From NCBI GenBank assembly GCA_903926565.1, contig CAIYJU010000015.1:1-53419 (forward strand): a stretch of DNA of 53,419 bases, given 5' to 3'. This document shows, in pieces, positions 24,616 to 33,601 of this stretch. The translations under genes were made by a program, and so were the position numbers. Numbering within the stretch: the first letter of the stretch is position 1; each line of letters opens with the position of its first letter. The stretch is from an uncultured Bacteroidales bacterium (GTDB lineage: Bacteria; Bacteroidota; Bacteroidia; Bacteroidales; FEN-979). Below the pieces are notes generated by a model, which searched no databases, had not been told where the DNA came from, and was given only the letters and a program-made list of their open reading frames with translations.

Positions 24616-24912
24616 ATGGCCGGTTTCAAATTGACGAATGCTGCGGTAAAAGACCTGCAGGAAATATGGGTTTATACCTGCAGGAATTGGTCAGTTGAGC
24701 AAGCCGACAGGTACTATACTTTGATTATGGATGAAATTGAATTTCTATCGTTAAATCCTCTTTCAGGAAGATCCGTGGATTTTATTAAAGAGGGATATTA
24801 CGCATCGAAAGTCAAGTCACATTTGGTTTTCTACAGGGCAATCAGCAACGGCGAGATTGAGGTTATCAGGATCCTTCACCAGAATATGGATGTTATTCAA
24901 AGAATTAAATAG
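24616..24912 (+). CDS. ParE/RelE-superfamily toxin
   Basis: 98 aa with the ParE layout: LTNAAVKDLQEIW, a two-helix hairpin, NPLSGRSVDFIKEGYY, then HLVFYRAISNGEIEVIRILH. ParE toxins typically poison DNA gyrase; RelE relatives cut mRNA, and the sequence resembles ParE more. Directly behind the ParD-like gene, so an operon. Confidence 0.88.
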   Translation: MAGFKLTNAAVKDLQEIWVYTCRNWSVEQADRYYTLIMDEIEFLSLNPLSGRSVDFIKEGYYASKVKSHLVFYRAISNGEIEVIRILHQNMDVIQRIK

Positions 24913-24968
24913 CGGAGCGGTTTGCCAATAATCATTTATGGCAGATTATCAGGGATAAATTGGATTAG

Positions 24969-25017
24969 AACAACTTCCCCTTCCCTTCTTTGGGGAAGGC
25001 GGCAGGGGGATGGGGTC
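24969..25017 (-). repeat. GC-rich interspersed repeat, copy 2
   Basis: On the minus strand it reads GACCCCATCCCCCTGCCGCC then TTCCCCAAAGAAGGGAAGGG, matching the pattern of the copy at 20449-20483. It lies between parE and the beta-helix gene. Confidence 0.5.
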
Positions 25018-25087
25018 ATAAAACGGCAAAGAAAAAAGTTTCGAATATTAACAAAGCCTCCGGGTGTTGAGGCCTGATAAACGCAAC

Positions 25088-26581
25088 ATGAAACAGCTAT
25101 TTATTTTATTGGTGGAAACAGTGCTAAGTGGAATGCTGGCTGCCCAAACCTATCTCCCCATTTCAAACAACATGGTGATCACGAGCAACTCGAACATCAA
25201 ATTTGCGGCCGGGAACTATACGTTTACCGATGCCCCGGCCGATGGCGTAATCCAGCTCAGCGGGGTTCAGAATGTCGTCCTCGATGGCGACAGCTGCCGC
25301 GTGAACGGGGTGGGAATGGCCGGGTATATGATCAAAATCAGCAATGCCCACAACGTGGTGATTAAAAACTTCGATTCGGTGTTCGGATACAAGTATGCGT
25401 TGTATGTGACAAATTCTGATCATATTACCATCAATGGCAATGTGTTTTGCCGCAACAAGGTTGACTCGGCCGGATGGATCGACGTCTGGGCCAACTACAC
25501 CCAGGCGCTGGGCGGTGGCGTGATGATGTACCATAGCCGGGCCGTAAACATTTTCAACAACGAGATGACGGGGCAGAATGATGGCGTGGCACTCTATCAT
25601 TGCGACAGCATCAAAATTCATGACAACGACTTCTCATGGAATACCTCTTACGGCATCCGCATGTTCTGGACCGATACCTGCCATATTTTTCAGAATAATT
25701 GTGCGCATGTCAACCGGCCGCTCACCGACCCGAGCGACTGCGCCGCCCTGCTGCTGATCGTCTCCAATGCCAACCGGGTCGAGTACAACGATCTCTCATA
25801 TTCCGGCGATGGAGTGTTTCTCGGCCAGTACCAGAACTCCAATACCCCGAACAACAACTACTTCGGATACAATGAATGTTCCTACTCACCGCATAATGCC
25901 ATCGAAGCAACCTTCGCCGATGGCAATGTGTATGAGCACAACAAGTGCAACTACAGCCACTATGGCTTATGGCTCGGATACTCCTTCAATTCGGTGGTCA
26001 GCAGCAACGAGATCATTGGGAATTACCAGTCGGGACTGGCCATTGACCGGGGTTTTAACAATATTGTTTCAAACAACCTGATAAAAAACAACCCGATCGG
26101 GATTGAACTTTGGGAAGGTTCTCCTGTAACCGGCTACGCGAACTACCGCTCCCAGAATTACCCGATCCGTCTCAACACCTTCGAAGGAAATACCAAGGCG
26201 ATCTCCTCGATCAATACAAAGCATGCCCTCATCGCTGACAATGAGTTCAAATACAATCAGCTGGCAAGCGTTTTTCTTGAGGGAACCTCTGCTACCGACA
26301 CCATCACCGGGAACACCTTCAGGATGCCAACAGGATATCATATTTACAACAATTCGGCTTACACGAAATATGCTGCCGGCAATATGTTCCTGCCTTCGGA
26401 TACGGCCATGATCAGCGCGAAAATCTTCGATAAGCACGGCAATGCAGCCAAAGGTGATGTGACCTGGGAGCCGGCCATTCCCGGGCCTCCTGTACTTCTG
26501 CAAAGTCTTCCCCCTGCGATATGGCCGAACCTGCTTCGCTTTGGTATGCCTACCCGGAGGTGGGATATCCGGCAAAGGTGA
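25088..26581 (+). CDS. secreted right-handed beta-helix protein, 5' part of a frameshifted gene
   Basis: About 497 aa from the ATG at 25088 (the upstream GTG at 25064 gives no signal peptide). Signal peptide MKQLFILLVETVLSGMLAAQ, then repeated helix coils with asparagine-rich turns (VVIKNFDSV, ITINGNVFCRN, VNIFNNEMTGQNDGVALYHC, INIHDND-like) typical of NosD/pectate-lyase-like folds. Such proteins bind or cleave polysaccharides; no catalytic set is seen. The last 30 residues (QSLPPAIWPNLLRF onward) are out of frame. The true continuation is in the next frame (26521-27336), giving a full protein of about 750 aa with a T9SS signal. Confidence 0.8.
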   Translation: MKQLFILLVETVLSGMLAAQTYLPISNNMVITSNSNIKFAAGNYTFTDAPADGVIQLSGVQNVVLDGDSCRVNGVGMAGYMIKISNAHNVVIKNFDSVFGYKYALYVTNSDHITINGNVFCRNKVDSAGWIDVWANYTQALGGGVMMYHSRAVNIFNNEMTGQNDGVALYHCDSIKIHDNDFSWNTSYGIRMFWTDTCHIFQNNCAHVNRPLTDPSDCAALLLIVSNANRVEYNDLSYSGDGVFLGQYQNSNTPNNNYFGYNECSYSPHNAIEATFADGNVYEHNKCNYSHYGLWLGYSFNSVVSSNEIIGNYQSGLAIDRGFNNIVSNNLIKNNPIGIELWEGSPVTGYANYRSQNYPIRLNTFEGNTKAISSINTKHALIADNEFKYNQLASVFLEGTSATDTITGNTFRMPTGYHIYNNSAYTKYAAGNMFLPSDTAMISAKIFDKHGNAAKGDVTWEPAIPGPPVLLQSLPPAIWPNLLRFGMPTRRWDIRQR

Positions 26582-27336
26582 AATATCCGGATTCGGTTTA
26601 TTTTGACTACAATATGAAGAAAACAGGTTCTGCATCTGTCAAACTTGTAACAAGCAGAGGGTATGACGTGGCACTCAACTATCGTCCCGCCGGCGATTCA
26701 CTGTCTGGTTGGACATTGTCAGATACTGACACGTTGTATTTCTGGGTGCGCACCATCAAACAACCTCAGTACGGCTTCCAGTTTTTCTCCATCCGGATCG
26801 GCGATGACCATGGAAACTATTACAAATACACGGCATCGCCAACCCTGCTGAATGCAGCCAACCTGACATGGAAGCAGTATAAGTTCCCGCTTTCGGGGAA
26901 CACCCAGTTCTCGCGAACCACCACCGGAATCATGTCGCTGGCACAGGTGAACTATGTTGAGATCCATGCTGATACCTGGGACTACGGGTTCACCTTATGG
27001 GTTGACGGGGTTCAGTTTGCTGCTTGTGAACCTGTCATCACGTCAGTCGAACAGGAACAGTTCCCTCAGAATGGTTCTCTTGTCAATTACCCGAATCCTT
27101 TTTCAACAGGCACCACCATCACCTATTCTATAAGAGAGTCAGGCCCGGTAACACTGGAAATTTATGACTCCCATGGAATGATGATCTCATTGCTGGTAAA
27201 CCGGAACCTGCTGGCAGGGGAACATCAGGTTGTGTGGAAACCAGGCTTGCAGGAACAATGCAAACCAGGAGTTTATCTTGTGAAGTTTACCACCTCTTCT
27301 GGAATCCGTACCCGGAAAATCCTTCTGATGAAATAA
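26521..27336 (+). CDS. 3' part of the frameshifted beta-helix protein with T9SS type A sorting domain
   Basis: 271 aa as an open frame, but probably not an independent gene: it lacks a signal peptide and overlaps the 5' part by 61 bases. Its frame is open upstream through TSAKSSPCDMAEPASLWYAY, which reads on naturally from the beta-helix protein if one base is lost between about 26486 and 26515. Residues 1-165 form a jelly-roll-like, carbohydrate-binding type domain (DTDTLYFWVRT, LWVDGVQF). The C-terminal 85 residues are a T9SS type A sorting domain (NYPNPFSTGTTITY, LEIYDSHG, KPGVYLVKF, RKILLMK). Export across the outer membrane is expected if the frame is restored. Confidence 0.78.
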   Translation: MAEPASLWYAYPEVGYPAKVKYPDSVYFDYNMKKTGSASVKLVTSRGYDVALNYRPAGDSLSGWTLSDTDTLYFWVRTIKQPQYGFQFFSIRIGDDHGNYYKYTASPTLLNAANLTWKQYKFPLSGNTQFSRTTTGIMSLAQVNYVEIHADTWDYGFTLWVDGVQFAACEPVITSVEQEQFPQNGSLVNYPNPFSTGTTITYSIRESGPVTLEIYDSHGMMISLLVNRNLLAGEHQVVWKPGLQEQCKPGVYLVKFTTSSGIRTRKILLMK

Positions 27337-27466
27337 ACAGACCGGTTTCCACTACCTCAACAATTGAATTCCCTTCCTGTAATATTTTCATGTCACCGTC
27401 GTCTGGCATGGAAGTTGTCATAATCAGACCAATTTTAAATAAGTATTGCTTTTCTATGCTTTTTCT

Positions 27467-27551
27467 CCATGGTTCTTCGTGACTCCTTCTATGTCACTTC
27501 GTGAAATAAAAATTACACGAAGTGATACGATGAAAAGACGAAGAGCCACGA
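27467..27551. repeat. imperfect palindrome of CACGAAG units
   Basis: Left arm CCATGGTTCTTCGTGAC and TATGTCACTTCGTG, right arm CACGAAGTGATACG and GACGAAGAGCCACG, separated by AAATAAAAATTA. Arms pair in the order expected of one long hairpin. It belongs to the same family as 3318-3414 and lies 44 bases before the TonB-receptor start. Confidence 0.75.
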
Positions 27552-27594
27552 ATAGGAAGCTTAGGTGATTCCAAAATCAGAAACAAACTACCTC

Positions 27595-29988
27595 ATGCAT
27601 AAACAAATTCTGACATTTCTATTTATCCTCATTAGCGGAACGTTACTCGCGCAAACCGGTACCATCAAAGGCCGGGTCTTCAACCATAAAAACAACGAAC
27701 CCATTCCGTTTGTCAACATCATCATCGATGGCAAACCCACTCAGGGTGCTACAAGCGACATCGACGGCAAGTACGTCATCACCAAAGTCACCCCCGGGTA
27801 TGCCCGCCTGGTGGCAACTTCCGTGGGTTTTAAAAAATTCACTTCAGATGACTTCCTGGTTACAAACTCCAAAACGACCGACCTGGATATCGGTCTCGAT
27901 GAACAGGTAACCACCCTTGCCCAGGTGGAGATCAAACCCAATGTGGTTGAACGGAATGAAGAGGTGCCGATATCGCTGCAAAAGCTCTCAATACAGGAAA
28001 TTGAACGAAGCCCGGGCTCAAACCGCGATATCTCCAAGGTGATCCAGAGTTTGCCGGGGGTTGCCTCTTCTCCCTCATTCAGAAACGACGTCATCGTCCG
28101 CGGTGGCGGCCCCGGCGAAAACCGGTTCTACCTCGACGGAGTGGAAATTCCCTACCTGAACCACTTCTCCACCCAGGGATCTTCCGGCGGCCCGGTAGGC
28201 ATCATCAATGTCGATTTCATTAGGGAAGTACAGCTTTATTCCAGTGCTTTCCCTACAACCCGGGGAAACGCCCTCAGTTCGGTGATGGACCTGCGCCAGG
28301 TTGACGGGAACAAGGAGAAATTCGGAGGAAGATTGTCGGTCGGCTCCAGCGACTTTGCGCTCACCCTGAATGGCCCTATCACCAAAAACTCGTCCATGAT
28401 CGTCTCTGTTCGCCGTTCATATCTTCAATTGCTTTTCAGTGCATTGAAACTGCCATTTTTACCGACCTATAATGACTACCAGTTCAAATACAAGATTGAC
28501 CTCGGCAAACGGGACCAGCTTTCAGTCATTTCCATCGGGGCGCTGGACAAGAACAAGCTGAACACCGGTCTGTCCAACCCGGATGCCTTCCAGAATTATG
28601 TGTTGCAGGCACTTCCCGTGAATGATCAGTGGAGTTATGTCTTCGGACTTGTTTACCGCCATTTCAGGGCCAAAGGATACGATACCTGGGTGCTCAGCCG
28701 CAATATGCTGAACAACGACCAGGTCAAGTACACCAACAATGTGGAGGTCCCCGACAGCCTGCTGTTTAAATACAATTCCCAGGAGATCGAGAACAAACTT
28801 CGTTATGAAGGACTTACCGATCTTGTAAAATGGAAAATCACCTATGGTGCCGGGATTGAGTATGCAAAATACAGCAACAAAACGTACCAGAAGGTGTATG
28901 CCAACAATCAACTGCTCACCCTCGATTACAACTCCAGGATTGAATTATGGAAGTGGAACCTTTTTGGCCAGGTAAACCGGGCTTTTTTCAATGACCGGCT
29001 GAATCTCAACCTTGGGGTCAGGATGGATGCCAACAACTATTCAGCCAGTATGAACAACCTGCTTAACCAGTTTTCGCCCAGGTTTTCAGCGTCTTATGCA
29101 ATTGTTGCAAACAAATTCTTTATTAACGGAAACGTGGGGCGTTATTATCAGTTACCAGCATATACCACCCTCGGATTCCGCAGCAACAACGGCACGCTGG
29201 TGAACGACTCCCTGGGAGTGAAGTATATTTCTGCCGACCATGCAGTACTTGGCCTTGAATATCTTCCAAAACCAAATGCAAAGATTTCACTTGAAGGATT
29301 CTATAAATATTACAAAAACTATCCTTTTTCCATCAAAGATTCGGTGGCACTGGCAAGCAAGGGAACAGAATTCGGATCAGTCGGAGATGAACCATTACTC
29401 CCAATTTCTAAGGGAAGGGCCTATGGATTTGAGATACTCCTTCGCAATGCCGATTTCTTTAAGTTCAATGTGATCATAACCTATACGTTCGTTCGCAGCG
29501 AGTTCACAAATTATGAAGGGCAGTATATACCATCGGCATGGGATAACCGTCACCTCATCAATGTTACGGTTGGCAGGAAATTCAAACACAACTGGGAAAT
29601 CGGGGCCAAATGGAAGTTTGCCGGAGGACAGCCCTATACCCCATGGGATATGAACAAATCGAGCCTGGTCGCCGCATGGGATGCACAGGGCAGGGGATAC
29701 CTCGATTATGGGGCATTCAACACCCTCAGGCTGAATTCATTCAACCAGCTCGATATCCGCATCGACAAAGGGTTCTTCTTTAAAAAATGGTCGCTGATGT
29801 TCTACCTTGACATTCAGAATATCCTGAATTTCCAGGCGCAGCAACCCGATTTACTGGTGAATACCCAGGAAGACGGCTCTGTGGTGAAATACGTTGACGA
29901 TGGGGGCCAGGAGCGCTATAAACTCCGTTCCATCGAAAATAGTGCCGGTACGGTTCTGCCGGCCATCGGCATCATGGTTGACTTTTAA
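27595..29988 (+). CDS. TonB-dependent receptor with carboxypeptidase-regulatory-like domain
   Basis: 797 aa from the ATG at 27595 (MHKQILTFLFILISGTLLAQ signal peptide); an upstream start at 27565 would spoil the signal. Residues 22-105 are a CarboxypepD_reg-like domain (GTIKGRVFNHKNNEPIPFVN). A plug domain follows (RDISKVIQSLPGV, VRGGGPGENRFYLDGVEIP), then a 22-strand barrel of about 550 residues ending in GIMVDF with a terminal Phe. It imports a ligand across the outer membrane with TonB energy. No SusD partner is near, so it is not a Sus-type pair. Substrate unknown. Confidence 0.9.
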   Translation: MHKQILTFLFILISGTLLAQTGTIKGRVFNHKNNEPIPFVNIIIDGKPTQGATSDIDGKYVITKVTPGYARLVATSVGFKKFTSDDFLVTNSKTTDLDIGLDEQVTTLAQVEIKPNVVERNEEVPISLQKLSIQEIERSPGSNRDISKVIQSLPGVASSPSFRNDVIVRGGGPGENRFYLDGVEIPYLNHFSTQGSSGGPVGIINVDFIREVQLYSSAFPTTRGNALSSVMDLRQVDGNKEKFGGRLSVGSSDFALTLNGPITKNSSMIVSVRRSYLQLLFSALKLPFLPTYNDYQFKYKIDLGKRDQLSVISIGALDKNKLNTGLSNPDAFQNYVLQALPVNDQWSYVFGLVYRHFRAKGYDTWVLSRNMLNNDQVKYTNNVEVPDSLLFKYNSQEIENKLRYEGLTDLVKWKITYGAGIEYAKYSNKTYQKVYANNQLLTLDYNSRIELWKWNLFGQVNRAFFNDRLNLNLGVRMDANNYSASMNNLLNQFSPRFSASYAIVANKFFINGNVGRYYQLPAYTTLGFRSNNGTLVNDSLGVKYISADHAVLGLEYLPKPNAKISLEGFYKYYKNYPFSIKDSVALASKGTEFGSVGDEPLLPISKGRAYGFEILLRNADFFKFNVIITYTFVRSEFTNYEGQYIPSAWDNRHLINVTVGRKFKHNWEIGAKWKFAGGQPYTPWDMNKSSLVAAWDAQGRGYLDYGAFNTLRLNSFNQLDIRIDKGFFFKKWSLMFYLDIQNILNFQAQQPDLLVNTQEDGSVVKYVDDGGQERYKLRSIENSAGTVLPAIGIMVDF

Positions 29989-29997
29989 CCGTCACCG

Positions 29998-30408
29998 TCA
30001 ATGCTGCATTTCCCGGCGGCGGGCCTTCAGCTCTTCAACCTGTTTCAGGTAAGATGTGTACTGCGCTGGTGTGAGCACAGCCTTTAATTCAACATTTTTC
30101 TGGTCGTTAAGGCTCTTTGCTGTTTTTCTCTGAACAGCCGTATCTGATATTTTCCTGACATCCTCCATTTTTTTGGCATACTTCAGGTTGATGGCAGCAA
30201 CTTTTGGCTCCTGGGCAGCAGTAAGAGACAAACTCTCCTTCATCCTCTCTGTCTGGCGGGTTGCCTTCTGCTCGGGAGTGGCTTTTCCTTTGTCTCCCCC
30301 TGAGTGTTTTTCCTGGGAATAAAGGGATGTAGATGAGATCAGCATGATCGAGATCAAACCAACGGCAAACCGAAGGTTTACTGGCAATAATTTTAACATG
30401 GTTTTCAT
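29998..30408 (-). CDS. secreted Spy/CpxP-like helical protein
   Basis: 136 aa with an N-terminal signal segment (about residues 1-31, ending SLYSQE) and a charged all-helical mature part. It has two LTxxQ-like motifs, LSLTAAQEPKV and LTPAQYTSYL, as in the Spy/CpxP periplasmic chaperone family and similar Bacteroidota proteins. It probably acts in envelope stress or binds metal or unfolded protein. It ends 9 bases from the converging TonB-receptor gene. Confidence 0.7.
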   Translation of the reverse strand: MKTMLKLLPVNLRFAVGLISIMLISSTSLYSQEKHSGGDKGKATPEQKATRQTERMKESLSLTAAQEPKVAAINLKYAKKMEDVRKISDTAVQRKTAKSLNDQKNVELKAVLTPAQYTSYLKQVEELKARRREMQH

Positions 30409-30446
30409 GGGTAGGTTCTATTATTTATTGGGTTTACTAAATCAGA

Positions 30447-31835
30447 TTATTTCATTTTTCTTTTAAATGGGCTGTCCATCACCCAGTTCCTGGGTTTTTT
30501 TATGCGTCCGAACACCATGCTGCGGTAATTCCAGTTGCTCATATACGACCAGTATGCAATGATGAAACTACCTGTCCGCCACCATGTTTTCAGCATGCGC
30601 CGTTTCAGGAAAGCAGGATCGTAAACCTTGTCATACGCTTTAAAAATATAATCCTGCAACTCCTTCCGGTCCATTGTTAAAGGATTGAAAACCAATGTGT
30701 CATAGCCAAAGTTTTTCCAGTCTTCCGGGAAGTTGGTCATCACAAGTTTGCCTTCACTTTTCATTCGGTCAAACAATTTTGTTCCGGGTAAAGGCGTGAG
30801 CATTGTCGATTGAATTGCATCGGCATGGCACTCACGGGTAAATTTCACCCGGTGGTCGATCCGTTCGACGGTGTCATTTTCCCACCCGAAGATAAATCCG
30901 GCAATTACTGCTATTCCGTATTTGTGAATTTTCCTGAATACATCATCATAAGAATTTACCCCCATTTTGACATTCAGCTTTTTGTTGGCTCCTGTCAGCT
31001 GATCTTCCCGTTCTGATTCTATCCCGAGGAATAACATCCGGCAACCGCTTTTTGCCGCATATTTCAGAACTTCTTCATTGTCGGCAACATTCAGGGAAGC
31101 CTGGCTTACCCAATTCTTGTTGATACCCTGGTCAATCATCGTCTTGAACAATTCGATCGCCCTGGCCTGCGATTTTGCAGTACTGCCCACGATGTTGTCG
31201 TCAAGGATAAAGATGTTCTTCTGCGGGATTTCCTTCATTTCACTGATTACCTCATCGATGGGTCGATACCGGTATTGACTCCCGTTAAAAGCTGTGACGG
31301 AGCAGAAATCGCAGTTCATGGGGCAACCGCGTGTCGTCTGAACCGAAGCGAATACATAGCCGGGATAAAACAGGTCCCGCCTGGGCTTTGGCGACTGTAT
31401 CAGGTCGGTCAGGGCTCCTTTATAGATACGTTGCAGGTTGTTGGTTTCAAAATCCCTGATAACCTGTGGCCAGCTGCTTTCAGCCTCTCCGACAACCACT
31501 GAATCAACATATTCTGCGGCCTCTTCAGGGCACATCGATGCATGGATCCCTCCAATAACTGTGGGGATTCCCTTGTCACGGTATATTTTTGCAAGTTCAT
31601 AAGCACGCGAAATGGTTGAGCTGAATGCGGTGAGCCCGACCAGGTCAGCTTCATAATACCTGAAATCACGAAAATTCTCATCGATGATCTTTACCTTCCA
31701 GTCAGATGGGGTCAAAGCAGCAATAATTCCAAGGCTCAGGGGCTGATAACGGGTATCTTTGTTCATGATGAATCCGGTTCCGCTTTTATTTGCAGGATTC
31801 ACCAGCAGGAGTGTCTTGGTTCTGGAAACTTTCAT
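30447..31835 (-). CDS. B12-binding radical SAM protein, copy A
   Basis: 462 aa. An N-terminal cobalamin-binding-type domain (residues 8-150; SLGIIAALTP, VIGGIHASMC, VVGEAESSW) is followed by a radical SAM core with the cluster motif CPMNCDFC (near 173) and a C-terminal helical part (DUF4070-like; TPLPGTKLFDRM). Related enzymes methylate or rearrange lipids, hopanoids, tetrapyrroles or natural products; the substrate cannot be told. The copy at 31921-33276 is similar along its whole length. Both lie next to an ACP and KASIII-like gene on the opposite strand, so a lipid or glycan substrate is a guess. Confidence 0.9.
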   Translation of the reverse strand: MKVSRTKTLLLVNPANKSGTGFIMNKDTRYQPLSLGIIAALTPSDWKVKIIDENFRDFRYYEADLVGLTAFSSTISRAYELAKIYRDKGIPTVIGGIHASMCPEEAAEYVDSVVVGEAESSWPQVIRDFETNNLQRIYKGALTDLIQSPKPRRDLFYPGYVFASVQTTRGCPMNCDFCSVTAFNGSQYRYRPIDEVISEMKEIPQKNIFILDDNIVGSTAKSQARAIELFKTMIDQGINKNWVSQASLNVADNEEVLKYAAKSGCRMLFLGIESEREDQLTGANKKLNVKMGVNSYDDVFRKIHKYGIAVIAGFIFGWENDTVERIDHRVKFTRECHADAIQSTMLTPLPGTKLFDRMKSEGKLVMTNFPEDWKNFGYDTLVFNPLTMDRKELQDYIFKAYDKVYDPAFLKRRMLKTWWRTGSFIIAYWSYMSNWNYRSMVFGRIKKPRNWVMDSPFKRKMK

Positions 31836-31920
31836 GTCACAAATGTACGGATTTATGACTTGTTTTAATTAATGATCCTTGTCGGGGAGGAGGCAATTGA
31901 GGAAACGTTCCGGAGAAAGT

Positions 31921-33276
31921 TTATTTGCAAAAATGGATGGGCCGTTCCAGCATGATATTCCTGTACTGGAAATTTGCTTTCACCGACCAGATGGCAGTCT
32001 CCAGGCTTTTGGTGTTGTAAAGTGTTTGCAGGAAGCGGACATAGAGGTTTTTTTTGGAATAAATCTGTTTCCACCCTTCGGTCATCTGGTGTGCAAGGTC
32101 TTCGGGGGCGATGTGGGGATGTCGTATCACGATGTCTTCCCAGTTATAATATTGCCAGTCGTGCGGAAAATTGCTGCAGGTAAGCCTTTGCTCATCCTGC
32201 ATGCGCCGGCTGAGTTTGGTGCCCGGATAGGGTGTCAGCATGCTGGTCTGAATACAATCGACGTTTAGTTTTGAGATAAACTTTACCCTGCTCGTTATAT
32301 CTTCCGGATGATCCGTTTCCATCCCGAAAATGAAGGTGCCGAGCACACCAATACCGTGTTTGTGAAATTTGTCGATGATCTGCCGGTAATTGTCAGCTCC
32401 TTTTCTGAGGTTGTTCTTTTTGTTGGCCGATTTTAATCCTTCTGTACTCTCTGTTTCAAATCCAACCAGGAGCAATCTACAGCCACTTGCTGCTGCAAGC
32501 CTCAAGGCTTCGGGATCATCGGCAAAATCAACCGATGTCTGCGAAAACCAGTTGAATTTTAGTTTTCGTTCAATAATCCCCCTGAAAAGTTCCTTCGCCC
32601 GCTCCCGGTGGTTCTGGGTAATTCCGCCGATGTTGTCATCCACGAAGAAAATATTTCTGCCGTCGCCATGGTAGGCTTGAAGTTCATCCAGCACATGTTC
32701 GATTGGACGGGTGCGGAAATGGCCTCCGTTAAAGGAGGTTACTGAGCAGAAGTCACAGTTCATCGGGCATCCCCGCGATGTTTGTACAGAACGCCAGTAA
32801 TAAAGCGGGTATTGCAGGTCATGCCTGGCAATTGGCTGCTGTTTCATCTCGGTAAAATCTCCGTGATAAACTTTTTGAAGCCTGCCTCCGGCAAAATCAG
32901 CAAGAACCGTTGCCCAAATATTTTCTGCTTCACCTACAACTACAGCATCCACATACTGCAAAGCCTCCTCCGTGCACATGGAAGCATGGATTCCTCCCAT
33001 CACTACCGGGATGTTTTTTTCCCTGTACACTTTTGCTATCTGGTATGCCCGATATGCATTCGGAGTATAGGCGGTAATTCCCACCAGATCAACTTCCCGA
33101 AACCGGTGTGTCTGATAATTTTCATCAAGGATCCTTGTTTTCCAAGGTGCAGGAGTAAGTGCAGCAATAATACCCAGGCAGAGCGGGGGCATTTTATCAT
33201 GATCCTGGTGAGCCAGTCCAACACGATATCGGCTCACCGGGTTTATTAGAAGCAATCTTGGCGAAGTGTCTTTCAT
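31921..33276 (-). CDS. B12-binding radical SAM protein, copy B
   Basis: 451 aa from the ATG at 33276 (MKDTSPRLLLINPV); the in-frame start at 33306 adds an unlikely Cys-rich leader. Same architecture as the 462-aa neighbour: cobalamin-binding-like domain (CLGIIAALTP, MGGIHASMC, VVGEAENIW), radical SAM motif CPMNCDFC (near 165), FVDDNIGGI, and C-terminal LTPYPGTKLSRRM. Tandem duplication with divergence. The two may act in succession on one product. It starts 91 bases from, and is divergent to, the ACP gene. Confidence 0.9.
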   Translation of the reverse strand: MKDTSPRLLLINPVSRYRVGLAHQDHDKMPPLCLGIIAALTPAPWKTRILDENYQTHRFREVDLVGITAYTPNAYRAYQIAKVYREKNIPVVMGGIHASMCTEEALQYVDAVVVGEAENIWATVLADFAGGRLQKVYHGDFTEMKQQPIARHDLQYPLYYWRSVQTSRGCPMNCDFCSVTSFNGGHFRTRPIEHVLDELQAYHGDGRNIFFVDDNIGGITQNHRERAKELFRGIIERKLKFNWFSQTSVDFADDPEALRLAAASGCRLLLVGFETESTEGLKSANKKNNLRKGADNYRQIIDKFHKHGIGVLGTFIFGMETDHPEDITSRVKFISKLNVDCIQTSMLTPYPGTKLSRRMQDEQRLTCSNFPHDWQYYNWEDIVIRHPHIAPEDLAHQMTEGWKQIYSKKNLYVRFLQTLYNTKSLETAIWSVKANFQYRNIMLERPIHFCK

Positions 33277-33339
33277 TCGATTTTTTGTGGCGCAACAGGC
33301 AGCCAAATTAAGTTTTTATCCCCTTATTGCAAAATTTTT

Positions 33340-33347
33340 TACCTTTG
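33340..33347 (+). promoter_or_regulatory. candidate -7 box of the ACP operon
   Basis: TACCTTTG matches TAnnTTTG exactly and lies 20 bases before the ATG at 33368. It excludes the in-frame upstream start at 33266 for the ACP gene. The -33 region (TTTTTATC) is poor. Confidence 0.5.
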
Positions 33348-33367
33348 TCATCATAAAACAATTGAAA

Positions 33368-33601
33368 ATGAACATAGAAGAGTTTATTAAACATATTGAG
33401 GCTGAATTTGATGATCTTAAACCGGGTATATTAAAGGCTGACAGCAATTTCCGTGAGACATTTGAATGGAACTCCATCAATGCCCTGATCCTGATTGCGA
33501 TGGTGAAAACAGAATACGATGTTACGCTTTCAGCAGATGACCTGATCAAATCAAAAACAGTAAAGGATATTTACTCACTCATCGAAAATCGCATATCGTA
33601 A
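33368..33601 (+). CDS. acyl carrier protein
   Basis: 77 aa, acidic, three-helix ACP fold (MNIEEFIKHIEAEFDDL, LIAMVKTEYDVTLSADDLIK, TVKDIYSLIENRI). The serine that takes 4'-phosphopantetheine is probably that in FEWNSINAL, in place of the usual DSL. It is not the housekeeping FabF-linked ACP by context; the KASIII-like and SDR genes that follow suggest a dedicated ACP. Its last codons lie within a heptad repeat. Confidence 0.85.
   Translation: MNIEEFIKHIEAEFDDLKPGILKADSNFRETFEWNSINALILIAMVKTEYDVTLSADDLIKSKTVKDIYSLIENRIS

Noticed and set aside
26521..27336. Independent secreted gene
   Set aside because: No signal peptide, overlaps the upstream frame, and its own frame continues upstream in sense; better read as the 3' part of a frameshifted gene.
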